A program made the position numbers and the translations under genes. This document shows, in pieces, positions 35,798-45,270 of a stretch of 64,000 nt of DNA. The notes under the pieces are model-generated. The model did not search any database and was not told where the DNA came from. It saw only the letters and a list, made by a program, of their open reading frames with translations. This DNA comes from Parvibaculum sp963975745. Its GTDB lineage: Bacteria; Pseudomonadota; Alphaproteobacteria; Parvibaculales; Parvibaculaceae. The stretch covers positions 186,001-250,000 of the forward strand of contig NZ_CAXBIB010000002.1 in NCBI RefSeq assembly GCF_963975745.1, given 5' to 3'. How positions within the stretch are numbered: position 1 is the stretch's first letter; the number at the start of each line of letters is the position of its first letter.

Positions 35798-36298
35798 TCA
35801 ACCCTTGCCGATCGAAATACGACGCCCCGGCGACACCGCCTCCGGATTCTTCGGCAATGTAACCTTCAGAACGCCCTTGTCGAACCTCGCATCGATCTTC
35901 GCCTCATCCACCGCGGACGGCAGCGTGAAGGAACGTTCAAACCGTCCATAGTGGCGTTCGATCATTCGCGCATCCTCGTCGCCGCTTTCCTTTTCGTAGC
36001 GTTTCTCGCCCTTCAGCGTCAGCACGCCATTGTGGACGCTGAGATCGACATCCTTCTCATCGATCCCCGGCAATTCAACCGTCAACGTGTAGGCCTTGTC
36101 GGTTTCGTGAAGATCGATCTGCGGGACGATCTGTCCGTTCCCGAGGCGATCAAGCGCGGGCACATCAAAGAAGCCAAATCCGCGGCCGAATGCACGGTCC
36201 ATCAGACTGTTCATTTCCTCGCGGAAACCCGCAAAGGGGTCGCCGGAAAAAAGCGAACCGCGGCCCCTGTCGTTCGATTTCGTGACTTGATTGGCCAT
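35798..36298 (-). CDS. Hsp20/alpha-crystallin small heat-shock protein
   Basis: 166 residues. The alpha-crystallin domain (about 57-150) runs from IVPQIDLHETDKAYTLTVEL through GVLTLKGEKRYE to ARFDKGVLKVTLPKN, with the GVL and terminal motif typical of the family; the C-terminal RRISI is the I-x-I-type anchor. It is an ATP-independent holdase. A strong ribosome site (AGGAGG) precedes the ATG at 36298. Upstream is the 85-nt gap behind the alpha/beta hydrolase gene, with AGCAGG/CCTGCT arms and a T-run that may end the hydrolase transcript. No clear RpoH promoter was seen. Confidence 0.93.
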   Translation of the reverse strand: MANQVTKSNDRGRGSLFSGDPFAGFREEMNSLMDRAFGRGFGFFDVPALDRLGNGQIVPQIDLHETDKAYTLTVELPGIDEKDVDLSVHNGVLTLKGEKRYEKESGDEDARMIERHYGRFERSFTLPSAVDEAKIDARFDKGVLKVTLPKNPEAVSPGRRISIGKG

Positions 36299-36383
36299 TC
36301 TGTCCTCCTGGATTCTGATCAACAAAAAAACACGAATGGAACAAGCAGGCATCTACCCTGCTGCCTATCAAGTTAGGAAGCGA

Positions 36384-37379
36384 TCAATCCAGTGCAAGTG
36401 TGCCGCAAGGCCGCAGATCACGGCGGCCCGATGGGAGATCCTCACCGTCGATCCATGCCGCGATGTCGTCCCAGACCGTTTGGCGCTGCAGGTCGCGCAG
36501 CAGCATGTGCCAACCTTCAGGATAGCAGAGCGCCGTGACCGGCGCATTGCTGCCGCGCATGGCCTCCAATGCTGCGGCCGTGGGTCCGGACGGAACCAAC
36601 TCATCGCGCGCGCCATAAAGGAACAGGACCGGCACACCCAGATTGCCGGATGCCTCATAGGCCCCATCCATCAGGCCGACCAGGCCGTATACCGCGTCGA
36701 TCCGCGTTTCCTTGATCACCTGCGGATCCCGGGCAAGCGCCCGCAACATCTCGATGTTATCCGACGGCCAGATGTCGAGCCCCTGCCCGGTGAGACGAAC
36801 CGATGGAACCGTGTGGGCGGCGATCCGGAGCACCGTCGCATAGAACGGGTTCATCGTTTTCCAGCCCCAGACAGCCGGCGCTGCCAGGATCAAGCCGTCC
36901 ACCACCGGTGCTTCCGGCAGCGCCATGGCGCGCATGGCTACTGCACCGCCCATGCTCTCGCCCAGCAGATAGACCGGCGCACCCGGGTGCCGCTGACGCA
37001 GAAGCGACACAATCTCAACAAGGTCCCGGGCCATTTGCCGGTCGCCAGCCCAGTGTCCACGCCCCGGCGCGCGGCCAAAGCCACGCTGGTCGTAGGCAAA
37101 GAATGCGATATCACGACCAGCGAACCAGGGGCCCGGGCCCGGATCTGCAAAGGCATTGGCGTAGTCGTTGAAGCCGTGCAGTCCAATGATGACGGCACGC
37201 GGATTCCCGGGCTCAAAAGACAATATGGGAAGCCGCGCCCCATCGGCCATCACTGCTGCCGTCACGGCGGAGCCATGCTCGAGGCGCGGCGCAAACACCG
37301 CGTCGCCGACCGTCATCGACCGCGGCACACAGGCCGACGCTGCAAGGATCGACAGAAACACCGCGCAGGATCGCAACAT
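36384..37379 (-). CDS. alpha/beta hydrolase, monoacylglycerol-lipase type, probable lipoprotein
   Basis: 331 residues. The N-terminus MLRSCAVFLSILAASACVPR is a lipoprotein signal with lipobox SAC near residue 17. The hydrolase core has VIIGLHGFNDYANAF, FAYDQRGFGRAPGRGHW, nucleophile Ser in LLGESMGGAVAMR, Asp in LYGARDELVP and His in EGWHMLLRDL, the serine-lipase pattern. It likely acts on monoglycerides or lysophospholipids in the periplasm. It follows the TonB receptor gene on the same strand after 82 nt; a functional link is not evident. Confidence 0.87.
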   Translation of the reverse strand: MLRSCAVFLSILAASACVPRSMTVGDAVFAPRLEHGSAVTAAVMADGARLPILSFEPGNPRAVIIGLHGFNDYANAFADPGPGPWFAGRDIAFFAYDQRGFGRAPGRGHWAGDRQMARDLVEIVSLLRQRHPGAPVYLLGESMGGAVAMRAMALPEAPVVDGLILAAPAVWGWKTMNPFYATVLRIAAHTVPSVRLTGQGLDIWPSDNIEMLRALARDPQVIKETRIDAVYGLVGLMDGAYEASGNLGVPVLFLYGARDELVPSGPTAAALEAMRGSNAPVTALCYPEGWHMLLRDLQRQTVWDDIAAWIDGEDLPSGRRDLRPCGTLALD

Positions 37380-37461
37380 GCGATCATCCTATCGCAACGG
37401 CGTGCCGCTATCGAGGCTGCGTCAGGGCGGAGAGGTGCCTTGCGCCTCCCCGCCCATCGCT

Positions 37462-39576
37462 TCAGAAGTCCAGACTTGCCTGAATGTAGAACGTACGGCC
37501 AGACTCGTTGACCTGAACCACGGCCGGATCGAATCCGTTGGAGCGGCTCAGATGCGACGCATAAGTCGCATCCAGCAGGTTGGCGACTCCGCCGCGAAAT
37601 TCCACCGACCCCAACACCTTCCGGCTGGCAAACAGATCGACGGCCGCATAGCCCGGCGTTTCTCGGACGTCGATCGCCGAGCCCGTCAGCGGGTTCGTGT
37701 CGGCCCGCGTCTGCTTCATGGCCCAGCGTGTCCGTATGCCGGCGCTCCAGTCAGGCACTTCATAGGCGAGCTCAAGTTTTCCCGCCAAAGGCGGGATCTG
37801 ATAGAGCGGCCTGTCATCCGTCACGTTCCGCCCATAGGTATAGGTCGCGTCTCCGCCCAGCCGCCAGCCGCGTGCGAAGTTCCAGGTACCCTCCAGATCA
37901 AAGCCCGTCAGTTCCGCATCGACATTGCGGAAGATGCTCGCACCATTTGCCAGCAGCACGCCCGGCTGACCTCGGGCCGTGTCGCGACTGATGAAATCGG
38001 ACACATTGTCGTGCCAGACCCCCGCCGAAGCGTTCCAGCCTGTGCGCCGGACTTCAATGCCAAGGTCGATCTGGTGATGCTTTTCAGGCTGCAATCCGGG
38101 ATTGCCGACCCAGCTGTTCGCTCCCGAAGCACGTGCGATGCCGCGTTCCGTTGCATCGGCCGTCCTCACTGCCCGACTGGCACCGAGCCAGCCGGCGAAG
38201 GGACCGAAGTCATGCGTCACGCGCAAAAGGCCGCTGAGATTGGTCTCGCTACGATCCGTATCGCCGATGCCATAATACGCAACATAGAGCTGCCGGGCCG
38301 TCACTGCACCCATGCCGGCAGGCAAGAGGTCCGCTTTCCCGGCGCTGACCGAGACAAGGTCGACACGCGCACCGGCCGTCAACAGGGTTCTTTCGGTGAG
38401 CGATGTCTCGCTTTCGGCAAAAAGGCCAGTATCCCGAATTTCGATGTCCGGCCATGTGTAGCCGGAAATCGTTACTGGGGGGATCGCGCCCATCGACATA
38501 CGAGAGACCGCGTCTCGATTGTTGGAACGGTGATCGACACCAAGTGTCAGCATCGTAGCTGAAAAGGAAAACTCGCCCGCGAACCGTCCGCCAAACGTAT
38601 TCGATTCCGCATCGGTCCGCATGACCATGCCCGGGGGCGTGCGCAGCGAATAGTTGTCCATGACGTGATCGACAAAAGAGCCGTAGACGTTCGCCGTGAT
38701 ACGACGAAGCGCACCGGGTCCCTCCATATTGTGATCGAGTGCCAAGCGGTAGGTGTCGGTTGCCGTCCATGGCGAGTCCATGCCCGCCCCCGCAAAAAGC
38801 GTGTCTTCGACGCGATCGTTCTCGACGGACGCGGACAGCACCGATCCTGCGCCGTAGCGCCAGCCCGCCTCAGCGCCGCCACCATATTGCTCAAAGGCGG
38901 AACGCACTTCACGCCCATCGCCGTCCTCGTAATTCGTGGCCCGGCGGGCGGTCGCAAAGGCGCGTATATAGCCGTTCTCCGCCACGCCACGCGCCTGCAC
39001 GGTCGCGAAGCGCTGCGCGCCGTTCGACTCGATTCCACTCTCGATTCGGCCGGAGAAGCCGGCCCCCATATCTGCCGGATCGGCGCGTTCCATACGGATG
39101 GTTCCCGCCGGTGCCGGCGGGCCGTCGAGTACCGACTGATAGCCGCGACGTATCGTTATTCGATCGCCTGACATCAGCAACATGGCGGAACTCGGCGGAT
39201 CCATGCGGTTCGGACACGCCCCGAAGACATAGGCGCCGTCACCGATGACGGCGATGCGGTCTTCGGATTGACCGCGAATGGAAATTTCCGACCCGTGACC
39301 GCCCATGCGTCCCGCAGAAACGCCGCGCAGACGCGCAAGGAATTCGCCTGCATCCCGGGCCGGCGATGCGTTGATCATGTCGGGTGTTACGACCTGTTTC
39401 GCAGGTTCGAGTTCGGGCGGTGCCTCGACCAGAATTTCGGGGGCGTGGGGAATCGGATGCTGTGCGGTATCGGCATCTGCCGGGCTCACGACCGTGAACG
39501 CAACAGCCAGGGCGGCCGATGCCGCGCCGGCGCGCAGGACAGCGCGCTGCCCCGCAAGGAAGCAATTGGATGACAT
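37462..39576 (-). CDS. TonB-dependent copper receptor (OprC/NosA type)
   Basis: 704 residues: signal peptide (about 1-35), plug domain (about 60-180) and beta-barrel ending in YIQASLDF. The plug holds GRMGGHGSEISIRGQ and DGAYVFGACPNRMDPPSS, the signature of copper-type receptors. Both metal-site motifs of OprC-like receptors are seen: C121-x3-M125 and H282-x-M284. It would import copper across the outer membrane with TonB energy. The preceding gene at 39616 (40-nt gap) is a likely partner. Regulation by copper is inferred only from the family. Confidence 0.87.
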   Translation of the reverse strand: MSSNCFLAGQRAVLRAGAASAALAVAFTVVSPADADTAQHPIPHAPEILVEAPPELEPAKQVVTPDMINASPARDAGEFLARLRGVSAGRMGGHGSEISIRGQSEDRIAVIGDGAYVFGACPNRMDPPSSAMLLMSGDRITIRRGYQSVLDGPPAPAGTIRMERADPADMGAGFSGRIESGIESNGAQRFATVQARGVAENGYIRAFATARRATNYEDGDGREVRSAFEQYGGGAEAGWRYGAGSVLSASVENDRVEDTLFAGAGMDSPWTATDTYRLALDHNMEGPGALRRITANVYGSFVDHVMDNYSLRTPPGMVMRTDAESNTFGGRFAGEFSFSATMLTLGVDHRSNNRDAVSRMSMGAIPPVTISGYTWPDIEIRDTGLFAESETSLTERTLLTAGARVDLVSVSAGKADLLPAGMGAVTARQLYVAYYGIGDTDRSETNLSGLLRVTHDFGPFAGWLGASRAVRTADATERGIARASGANSWVGNPGLQPEKHHQIDLGIEVRRTGWNASAGVWHDNVSDFISRDTARGQPGVLLANGASIFRNVDAELTGFDLEGTWNFARGWRLGGDATYTYGRNVTDDRPLYQIPPLAGKLELAYEVPDWSAGIRTRWAMKQTRADTNPLTGSAIDVRETPGYAAVDLFASRKVLGSVEFRGGVANLLDATYASHLSRSNGFDPAVVQVNESGRTFYIQASLDF

Positions 39577-39615
39577 TTGATTTTCCTGTTTGACCTGAAT
39601 GGAGACTGGAGCGAT

Positions 39616-40068
39616 TCAGGAAAAAACAGGCGGCCCCCTCGGCGGCGATGGCGGGCGATCCGCCGTATGCGGCGCGCACGACTCCAATGTCGGACATGGC
39701 AGACCGGGTGCGTTCGGCCGCCGGAGCTGAACGAAAAGATCGTCGCGAAACGCCGCCAAGGCCAGCGTTGCAACAGGTGCACAGAGACCCGGCGCGATAT
39801 TGTAGGTGTCTTCATCCGCAGGTTCGGCGGGGCCGTTCTGATCCAGCCAGATGACCTTCAGACCGCTGCCCGTACAGATGACAATCCGGTCGCCGAAAAT
39901 GCCGGTCTCAAGCTGATGCGGCTGCTGTGCGACGAGGACGCCGGACAGGCCCGGCAGAAGAATCGAAACGGCGGCCAACAGAACGACGAGGCGCGCAACA
40001 ACAGACAGCCCACCGGACTTCCGGAAGACTCTCGAACCTTGCCGCTGTGCCTGTTGCCGCGGTGCCAC
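39616..40068 (-). CDS. small membrane-anchored protein, DUF2946-like
   Basis: 150 residues. One N-terminal membrane segment is VVARLVVLLAAVSILLPGLS (about 23-42), followed by the pattern GDRIVICTGSGLKVIWLD and GLCAPVATLALAA, and a proline-rich tail (PPSPPRGPPVFS). This resembles DUF2946, a family of small proteins often found beside copper genes, with the ICT...C pair perhaps binding metal. It precedes the copper receptor on the same strand. The family call is moderate; the start at 40068 is the only good one. Confidence 0.6.
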   Translation of the reverse strand: MAPRQQAQRQGSRVFRKSGGLSVVARLVVLLAAVSILLPGLSGVLVAQQPHQLETGIFGDRIVICTGSGLKVIWLDQNGPAEPADEDTYNIAPGLCAPVATLALAAFRDDLFVQLRRPNAPGLPCPTLESCAPHTADRPPSPPRGPPVFS

Positions 40069-40298
40069 CCGACCCCCTGTTTTCCGGTCAGTATCGGCAC
40101 GGGAACCGTCATGTCAAAGCGCGGCCCGCCTCCGCGCGTGCGGCGCGGTGACGCACAACGCGCCGGCTCAACTGCGCGACATCGACAAGCTCGGCGCCTC
40201 ACCGGTCAGTGTGGCGACGACGAACACGACGGTAGTCGACAGAATGAAGAGGGCCGGTGGCGCCTGCCGCCCCTCCGCTCATCTGTGCGAGATGGCGC

Positions 40299-41450
40299 TC
40301 AGTTCACCGCCTTCAGCAGATTGCGCGCAATGATGACCTGCTGGACCTGGCTTGTGCCTTCGTAGATGCGGAAGATGCGCACGTCGCGGTAAAAACGCTC
40401 GATGCCGTAGTCGGCTACATAGCCGGCGCCGCCATGCACCTGCACCGCGCGATCGGCGATGCGCCCGACGGCTTCGGAGCAGAAGAGCTTGCAGCAGGAG
40501 CTTTCGGTGGCGACGTTCTCACCCGCGTCGCGGCGGCGGGCGGCGTCGAGCACCATGCAACGGCCGGCATAGGCCTCCATCTTGGAATCCGCGAGCATCG
40601 CCTGTACGAGCTGCAGGTCGCCGATAGGGGCGCCGAACTGCTTGCGCTCGGCCGCATATCTGACGCTGTCTTCGACAAGGCGATCGGCAACGCCGATGCA
40701 GACAGCCGAGATATGCAGACGGCCGCGTTCCAGCACCTGCATGGCGGTGACGAAGCCCCTGCCCTCCTCCTCGCCCAGCAGACAATCAGCGGGGATGCGC
40801 GCGTCGTCGAAGATCACATCGCAGATATGCGCGCCTTGCTGCCCCATCTTCTTTTCGGGTTTGCCGACATGGATGCCCGGCAGGTCGCGCGGCACGACGA
40901 AGGCCGAAACGCCTTTCGCGCCCGGCGTCTTCGGGTCGGTGCGCGCCATCAGCGTGAAGGCATGCGCCTTGTTGGCATTGGTAATGTAGCGCTTGGTGCC
41001 GTTGACGATGTAGTGATCGCCGTCACGAATGGCCGTTGCCTTCAGCGAGGCGGCGTCGGAGCCGGCCTCCGGTTCGGTCAATGCAAAACTGACTATGATC
41101 TCGCCGCTGGCGATTTTCGGCAGCCAGTATTCCTTCTGGTCCTGGCGGCCATGCATCACGATGCCCTGGCTGCCGATGCCGACATTGGTGCCGATGACCG
41201 AGCGAAAGGCCGGCGAGGTGCGGCCGAGTTCGAACATCAGCAGGCACTCTTCTTCCATGGTCAGGCCGAGGCCGCCATATTCGACCGGCACCGAAATACC
41301 GAAGAGACCGAGGTCGCGCATTTCCTGCACGATTTCTTCGGGCACCTGGTCCGTTTCCGACACCTTGTCCTCGATCGGGCGCAGGCGCTCGTCGACAAAA
41401 CGGCGGACGGAAGAAATGAGCTGTTCTCGTGTTTCGGCGTCGAGGGCCAT
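40299..41450 (-). CDS. acyl-CoA dehydrogenase
   Basis: 383 residues, the usual length of short/medium-chain FAD enzymes. It introduces the 2,3 double bond into an acyl-CoA. Motifs: SFALTEPEAGSDAASLKA, IVNGTKRYITNANKA, EERKQFGAPIGDLQLVQ-like AERKQFGAPIGDLQL, and the C-terminal FYRDVRIFRIYEGTSQVQQVIIAR, with the Glu region near 360. The chain-length specificity is unknown. It is transcribed alone; upstream is a PAS-protein gene in the same direction, 75 nt away. Confidence 0.93.
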   Translation of the reverse strand: MALDAETREQLISSVRRFVDERLRPIEDKVSETDQVPEEIVQEMRDLGLFGISVPVEYGGLGLTMEEECLLMFELGRTSPAFRSVIGTNVGIGSQGIVMHGRQDQKEYWLPKIASGEIIVSFALTEPEAGSDAASLKATAIRDGDHYIVNGTKRYITNANKAHAFTLMARTDPKTPGAKGVSAFVVPRDLPGIHVGKPEKKMGQQGAHICDVIFDDARIPADCLLGEEEGRGFVTAMQVLERGRLHISAVCIGVADRLVEDSVRYAAERKQFGAPIGDLQLVQAMLADSKMEAYAGRCMVLDAARRRDAGENVATESSCCKLFCSEAVGRIADRAVQVHGGAGYVADYGIERFYRDVRIFRIYEGTSQVQQVIIARNLLKAVN

Positions 41451-41525
41451 GGGGTTCCCGCAGGTCAGTGATAAGGCTGCGGGAATTTAGGCCATTCAAG
41501 GCCGGGCGGTCAAAAAGGATGCTTT

Positions 41526-42050
41526 TCAGGAGCCCGGAACAGACCGTGCGACCGATGCGCCTAGAATCCTGTCCGCACGTTCACCTGCGATCGAGAGCGG
41601 CATGTAGACGCCTTCGAAAGTCACATGGCCACGGCCCATATATTCCATGCTCCCCGCTGCGGCGTAAGGTCGCCCGGCTTCGGCCACGTACTTGTAGAAT
41701 TCAAAAAGCGTGGTGCCGAATCCTTGTTTGTATTCGTCGACATCGAGGACACGCCGGCCCCGGAAATTGGCACCATGCGCGGCAACGATATCCTCGCCAA
41801 GAAGGCGATAGGTCAAATCGAAGGGCTCCCAATTGACCTGCAGCATCAGCAGGTTGGGCATGAAACGGGCAAACCTGATCGGATCCATATCGTCGGGCCG
41901 GGGCATGGCACGCGCACCACGCACGCTCTTCCAGTACTCAAGCATATGGATGCAGAGCGGCTCCTGAAGTTCCTTCAGACGCCGAAACCCGACCGACTCC
42001 GCAACAGCGGGCTCTATGAGGGTCTTGAAGTCGTTCATGGATTGCGCCAT
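41526..42050 (-). CDS. PAS-domain protein of the alphaproteobacterial PAS_5 type
   Basis: 174 residues. The middle region (about 35-160) reads EYWKSVRGARAMPRPDDMDP, LPNLLMLQVN...FDLTYRLLGEDIVA and RGRRVLDVDE, the recurrent pattern of PAS_5 proteins, which occur in many copies in alphaproteobacteria and have no known output domain. A signalling or ligand-sensing role is inferred. The ATG at 42050 is chosen; an earlier TTG at 42110 and a later ATG at 42038 are possible. It diverges from the thioesterase gene at 42227. Confidence 0.75.
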   Translation of the reverse strand: MAQSMNDFKTLIEPAVAESVGFRRLKELQEPLCIHMLEYWKSVRGARAMPRPDDMDPIRFARFMPNLLMLQVNWEPFDLTYRLLGEDIVAAHGANFRGRRVLDVDEYKQGFGTTLFEFYKYVAEAGRPYAAAGSMEYMGRGHVTFEGVYMPLSIAGERADRILGASVARSVPGS

Positions 42051-42226
42051 CCGGCCATCGCCCTGCCTGAATGCGGTTGTCGCCGCGCCAAGGAGAAGAG
42101 TGCTCCCCAAGCTGCTAACGGAGTGTGAATCTCCTTATCAATGTTGTGGAAAAGAGGTGGGCTTGGAAAATCCGGCCTTCCTGATAGAAACGCGCATTCC
42201 GAAAATCACAACACACGGGTCTATCG

Positions 42227-42667
42227 ATGAACAGCGAGGCAAGCGGCCGGCTTTCCGGATATGAGACATGGGAAGGGCATGACCCATTCGAGGACCATGC
42301 CGGGCCGTTCTACTTCCGCCAGCATGAAGACGGGTGTGTAACCAGCGCCTTCGAGGCCAAACCGCATCACTGCAACGGCGGCGGTTTTCTGCATGGCGGC
42401 CTGCTTTTGACCTTTGCCGATTTCTCGCTTTTCGCCATTGGCCGATCGGTGCTTCAAGGGCCGTCGGTCACGCTGTCGCTCAATGGCGAATTCACCGCAG
42501 CGGCGGGCGCCGGCGAATTCATCGAGGCGCGGGGCGACATTGTGAGGAATACGGGGAGCATGGTCTTCCTGCGCGGGCAGGTCTTCACCGGGCACGGCGC
42601 CGAGGAGCGCATCCTGCTCAACTTTTCGGGTATCGTGAAGCGGGTCAAGAAAAAGCCGATCGGTTAG
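42227..42667 (+). CDS. PaaI-type hotdog thioesterase
   Basis: 146 residues. The hotdog core includes KPHHCNGGGFLHGGLLLTFADFSLFAIG, with the HGG motif of PaaI-like thioesterases, and the later strands VTLSLNGEFTAAAGAGEFIEA and GSMVFLRGQVFTGH. It would hydrolyse acyl- or aryl-CoA thioesters. It is followed after 10 nt by the LLM oxidoreductase gene, with which it is probably co-transcribed. Confidence 0.85.
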   Translation: MNSEASGRLSGYETWEGHDPFEDHAGPFYFRQHEDGCVTSAFEAKPHHCNGGGFLHGGLLLTFADFSLFAIGRSVLQGPSVTLSLNGEFTAAAGAGEFIEARGDIVRNTGSMVFLRGQVFTGHGAEERILLNFSGIVKRVKKKPIG

Positions 42668-42677
42668 GAGGCCTATC

Positions 42678-43709
42678 GTGGTCACGCTCAGCGTCCTCGA
42701 CCAATCGCCGATCCGCAAAGGCGGTACGGCGGCCGAGGCCATTGCCAACACAATCGACCTGGCGCGCCATGCCGAACGGCTCGGCTACAGCCGGTACTGG
42801 CTTGCGGAACACCACAACACTTCGTCTTTCGCCGGCTCGGCGCCCGAAGTCCTGATCGCTGCGGTTGCCGGCGCCACCTCGCGTATCCGTGTGGGTTCCG
42901 GCGGCGTGATGCTGCCGCACTACAGTCCGCTCAAGGTCGCCGAATGCTTTCGCCTCCTCGAAACACTCTATCCAGGCCGCATCGATCTGGGCCTCGGTCG
43001 CGCGCCGGGCGGCGACCTACGCACCACGCGTGCGCTGCAACCCGGCCCGCAGGCCTATGATGTCGGTGTCTTTCCGCAGCAGGTCGAACTGCTGACCCAG
43101 TTCCTCGAGGATTCGCAAGGACTGGCCGGCGAAGCTGGTGGCTTTCCGGCGGATCATCCCTATACGGGGCTCCACGCCACGCCGCGCGGCCCCGGCATGC
43201 CCGATCTCTGGATGCTCGGATCGGGTGGCGACGGCGCCATTATCGCGGCGCAGTTCGGCATGGCCTACTGCTTCGCTCATTTCATCAACCAGGATGCCGG
43301 CACGCAGCCGCTTGAAATCTACCGTCGCAACTTCCGCGCCTCACGCCACCTCTCGTCACCGCGCAGCTCCCTTGCCGTATCGGTGACGGTGGCGGAAACG
43401 GAAGAAGAGGCACGGCGGATTTCTGCCTCACGCAATCTCTGGGTCATGCAGCTACTGCAAAATCGCGCGGGCCCCTTCCCGTCCATCGAAGAGGCGCTCG
43501 CCTATCCCTATACCGACGAGGATCGGACCATGCTGCGTGCCATCGAACAGCGTGGAATCACCGGCACGCCGGAACAAGTGCGCGCAAGACTGCTGGCGAT
43601 GGGGGAGGCCCACGGGGTCGACGATTTCGTCATTCTGACAATTACCTATGACCAGCGCGACCGCATCCGCTCCTATGAGCTACTTGCGGAGGCGATGCAC
43701 AGAACGTAA
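42678..43709 (+). CDS. LLM-class flavin-dependent oxidoreductase
   Basis: 343 residues, bacterial luciferase-like TIM barrel. It begins at GTG behind AGGAGGCCTATC, reads VVTLSVLDQSPIRKGGTAAEAIAN and has RYWLAEHHNTSSFAG, GSGGVMLPHYSPLKVAE and GRIDLGLGRAPGGD, the hallmark of the MsnO8/YhbW branch. It uses reduced FMN (or F420 in some relatives) for an oxidation or monooxygenation. Substrate unknown. It pairs with the upstream hotdog thioesterase. It ends 32 nt before the convergent DAACS gene. Confidence 0.9.
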   Translation: MVTLSVLDQSPIRKGGTAAEAIANTIDLARHAERLGYSRYWLAEHHNTSSFAGSAPEVLIAAVAGATSRIRVGSGGVMLPHYSPLKVAECFRLLETLYPGRIDLGLGRAPGGDLRTTRALQPGPQAYDVGVFPQQVELLTQFLEDSQGLAGEAGGFPADHPYTGLHATPRGPGMPDLWMLGSGGDGAIIAAQFGMAYCFAHFINQDAGTQPLEIYRRNFRASRHLSSPRSSLAVSVTVAETEEEARRISASRNLWVMQLLQNRAGPFPSIEEALAYPYTDEDRTMLRAIEQRGITGTPEQVRARLLAMGEAHGVDDFVILTITYDQRDRIRSYELLAEAMHRT

Positions 43710-43741
43710 ATCACGCCCTGGCAGCCATCTCCCGGCGCCGG

Positions 43742-45130
43742 TCAGACGGCCGCCGCAACATCCGGCTCCTCACCGGCCGCGTTTCGCAAAACGACGCAGG
43801 CGGCCAGATCGCCGGCAACGTTGACCGTCGTCCGCGACATATCGAGCAGGCGATCGACGCCCAGTACAATCACCATGCCCTCAAGCGGGATGCCATAGTT
43901 GCCGGCAACGCTTATCAGGATCGCGATACTCACGCCCGGCGTGCCCGGCGCGCCGATCGAAGCGGCCACCAGCGTCGCTACAAGCAGAATCGTCTGCGAC
44001 ATACTGAGATCGACGCCTGCCATCTGTGCAAGGAACAATATGGCGACGCTCTGATAAAGAGCCGTCCCCGCCATATTCATCGTCGCGCCTAGGGGAACAA
44101 CCAGATTTCGTACCGCCGACGGCACGCCCAGCCGCTGTGCCGTTGCCATGCTCATGGGCATGATCGCGGAGGAACTCGATGTGGAAAAGGCCAGAAGCAG
44201 GGTTCCGCCTGCCGTTGTCAGAAACCGGACAGGCGACAGCCGCCCGGCCACCGTTACAATGAAAAGATAGAGCGTCATCAATATGACAAGACCCAGCAGA
44301 ACGGTGCCGACATAGGCCGAGAGGCCGACCAGGGTCTCCAATCCGATGCGCATGACGAGTTGTGCCATCAAGCCGAATACCGCAAAAGGCGCCAGAAACA
44401 TCGCCCATTTGACGATGGTCATCGATACCGAGAGAAGCGCGTCGAGAAGCTGCAGAAAGGGTTCGACCTTGGCCCGATCGACCTGCGCGGCCGCCAGGCC
44501 GAGCAGAAGCGCCAGGACAACCACCGCCAGCATGTCACCCTGTGCGATCGAGGCCATCGGATTGGTCGGCAACAGACCCGCAATGATGTCCGGGCCCTTC
44601 ATCTCCGAAAACGGACTTCCGGCGGTATCGTTGACGCCAACCGTCGCTACGGCCGTGCCGCCTCCATCAACGTCAGCACGACTTTCTTCTGACGCGGAAC
44701 CAACCGACAAAACGATTTGCTCGCCCGGCTTCAACCAGTTTGCCAGCATGACGCCGGTTGTGGCGGCCGCGACGGTCGTCAGGACGACGAAAACGGCGAA
44801 ACGCGCGCCTATCGACTTCAACTCCGCCCCTGACCGTGCGCCGGTCAATCCACCGACAATCGATGCAAAGATCAGCGGGACAAGCACCATCGCAATCAAC
44901 CCGAGAAATATCTGCGCGGGCAGCGCGAGCCATCTGCCAAGGTCCTCCGAAACTACCGGCGACAAGATGCCCATGTCCGGGCTCAGCACGACACCTGCTG
45001 CAAGCCCTGCCAGCATGCCGGCAACGACCTGCGCCCAGAGGCGGCTTCTGACCCATGCACGCAGGCGGAGGCGTTGGCGCTGAACGCGAATCGTTTGTTC
45101 AGGGCCTGCAGTCCCGGAGATATCCGCCAT
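43742..45130 (-). CDS. dicarboxylate/amino acid:cation symporter (DAACS family)
   Basis: 462 residues with about eight membrane segments and two hairpins. Blocks typical of the glutamate/aspartate transporter fold include LVPLIFASIVGGLTGA, the serine-rich loop FSTSSSSAIMPMSMATAQRLGV (tip SSSS, HP1), VVPLGATMNMAGTALYQSV (NMAGT, TM7) and SIGAPGTPGVSIAILI (HP2). A roughly 50-residue glycine/aspartate-rich loop (about 125-180) is longer than usual. It carries dicarboxylates or acidic amino acids with protons or sodium. The start at 45130 is preferred; an upstream ATG at 45178 would add 16 residues. Confidence 0.9.
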   Translation of the reverse strand: MADISGTAGPEQTIRVQRQRLRLRAWVRSRLWAQVVAGMLAGLAAGVVLSPDMGILSPVVSEDLGRWLALPAQIFLGLIAMVLVPLIFASIVGGLTGARSGAELKSIGARFAVFVVLTTVAAATTGVMLANWLKPGEQIVLSVGSASEESRADVDGGGTAVATVGVNDTAGSPFSEMKGPDIIAGLLPTNPMASIAQGDMLAVVVLALLLGLAAAQVDRAKVEPFLQLLDALLSVSMTIVKWAMFLAPFAVFGLMAQLVMRIGLETLVGLSAYVGTVLLGLVILMTLYLFIVTVAGRLSPVRFLTTAGGTLLLAFSTSSSSAIMPMSMATAQRLGVPSAVRNLVVPLGATMNMAGTALYQSVAILFLAQMAGVDLSMSQTILLVATLVAASIGAPGTPGVSIAILISVAGNYGIPLEGMVIVLGVDRLLDMSRTTVNVAGDLAACVVLRNAAGEEPDVAAAV

Positions 45131-45270
45131 TACCGTCCGCGCCCTTCGCTGATTGTTCAGACATCGATGCAACTTCATCCAGGATGCACTGGCCGATATC
45201 CGGATGCCGGCCTAGTATAGAGGCTGTCTGTCTTTGAACAAAAAAGATGACGCGGAAAGGTGGCACGGAC

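Noticed and set aside
40069..40298. Possible small membrane peptide on the minus strand (hydrophobic FILSTTVVFVVATLTG)
   Set aside because: No start codon or ribosome site; the frame is only about 33 codons long. The 230-nt gap is treated as non-coding.
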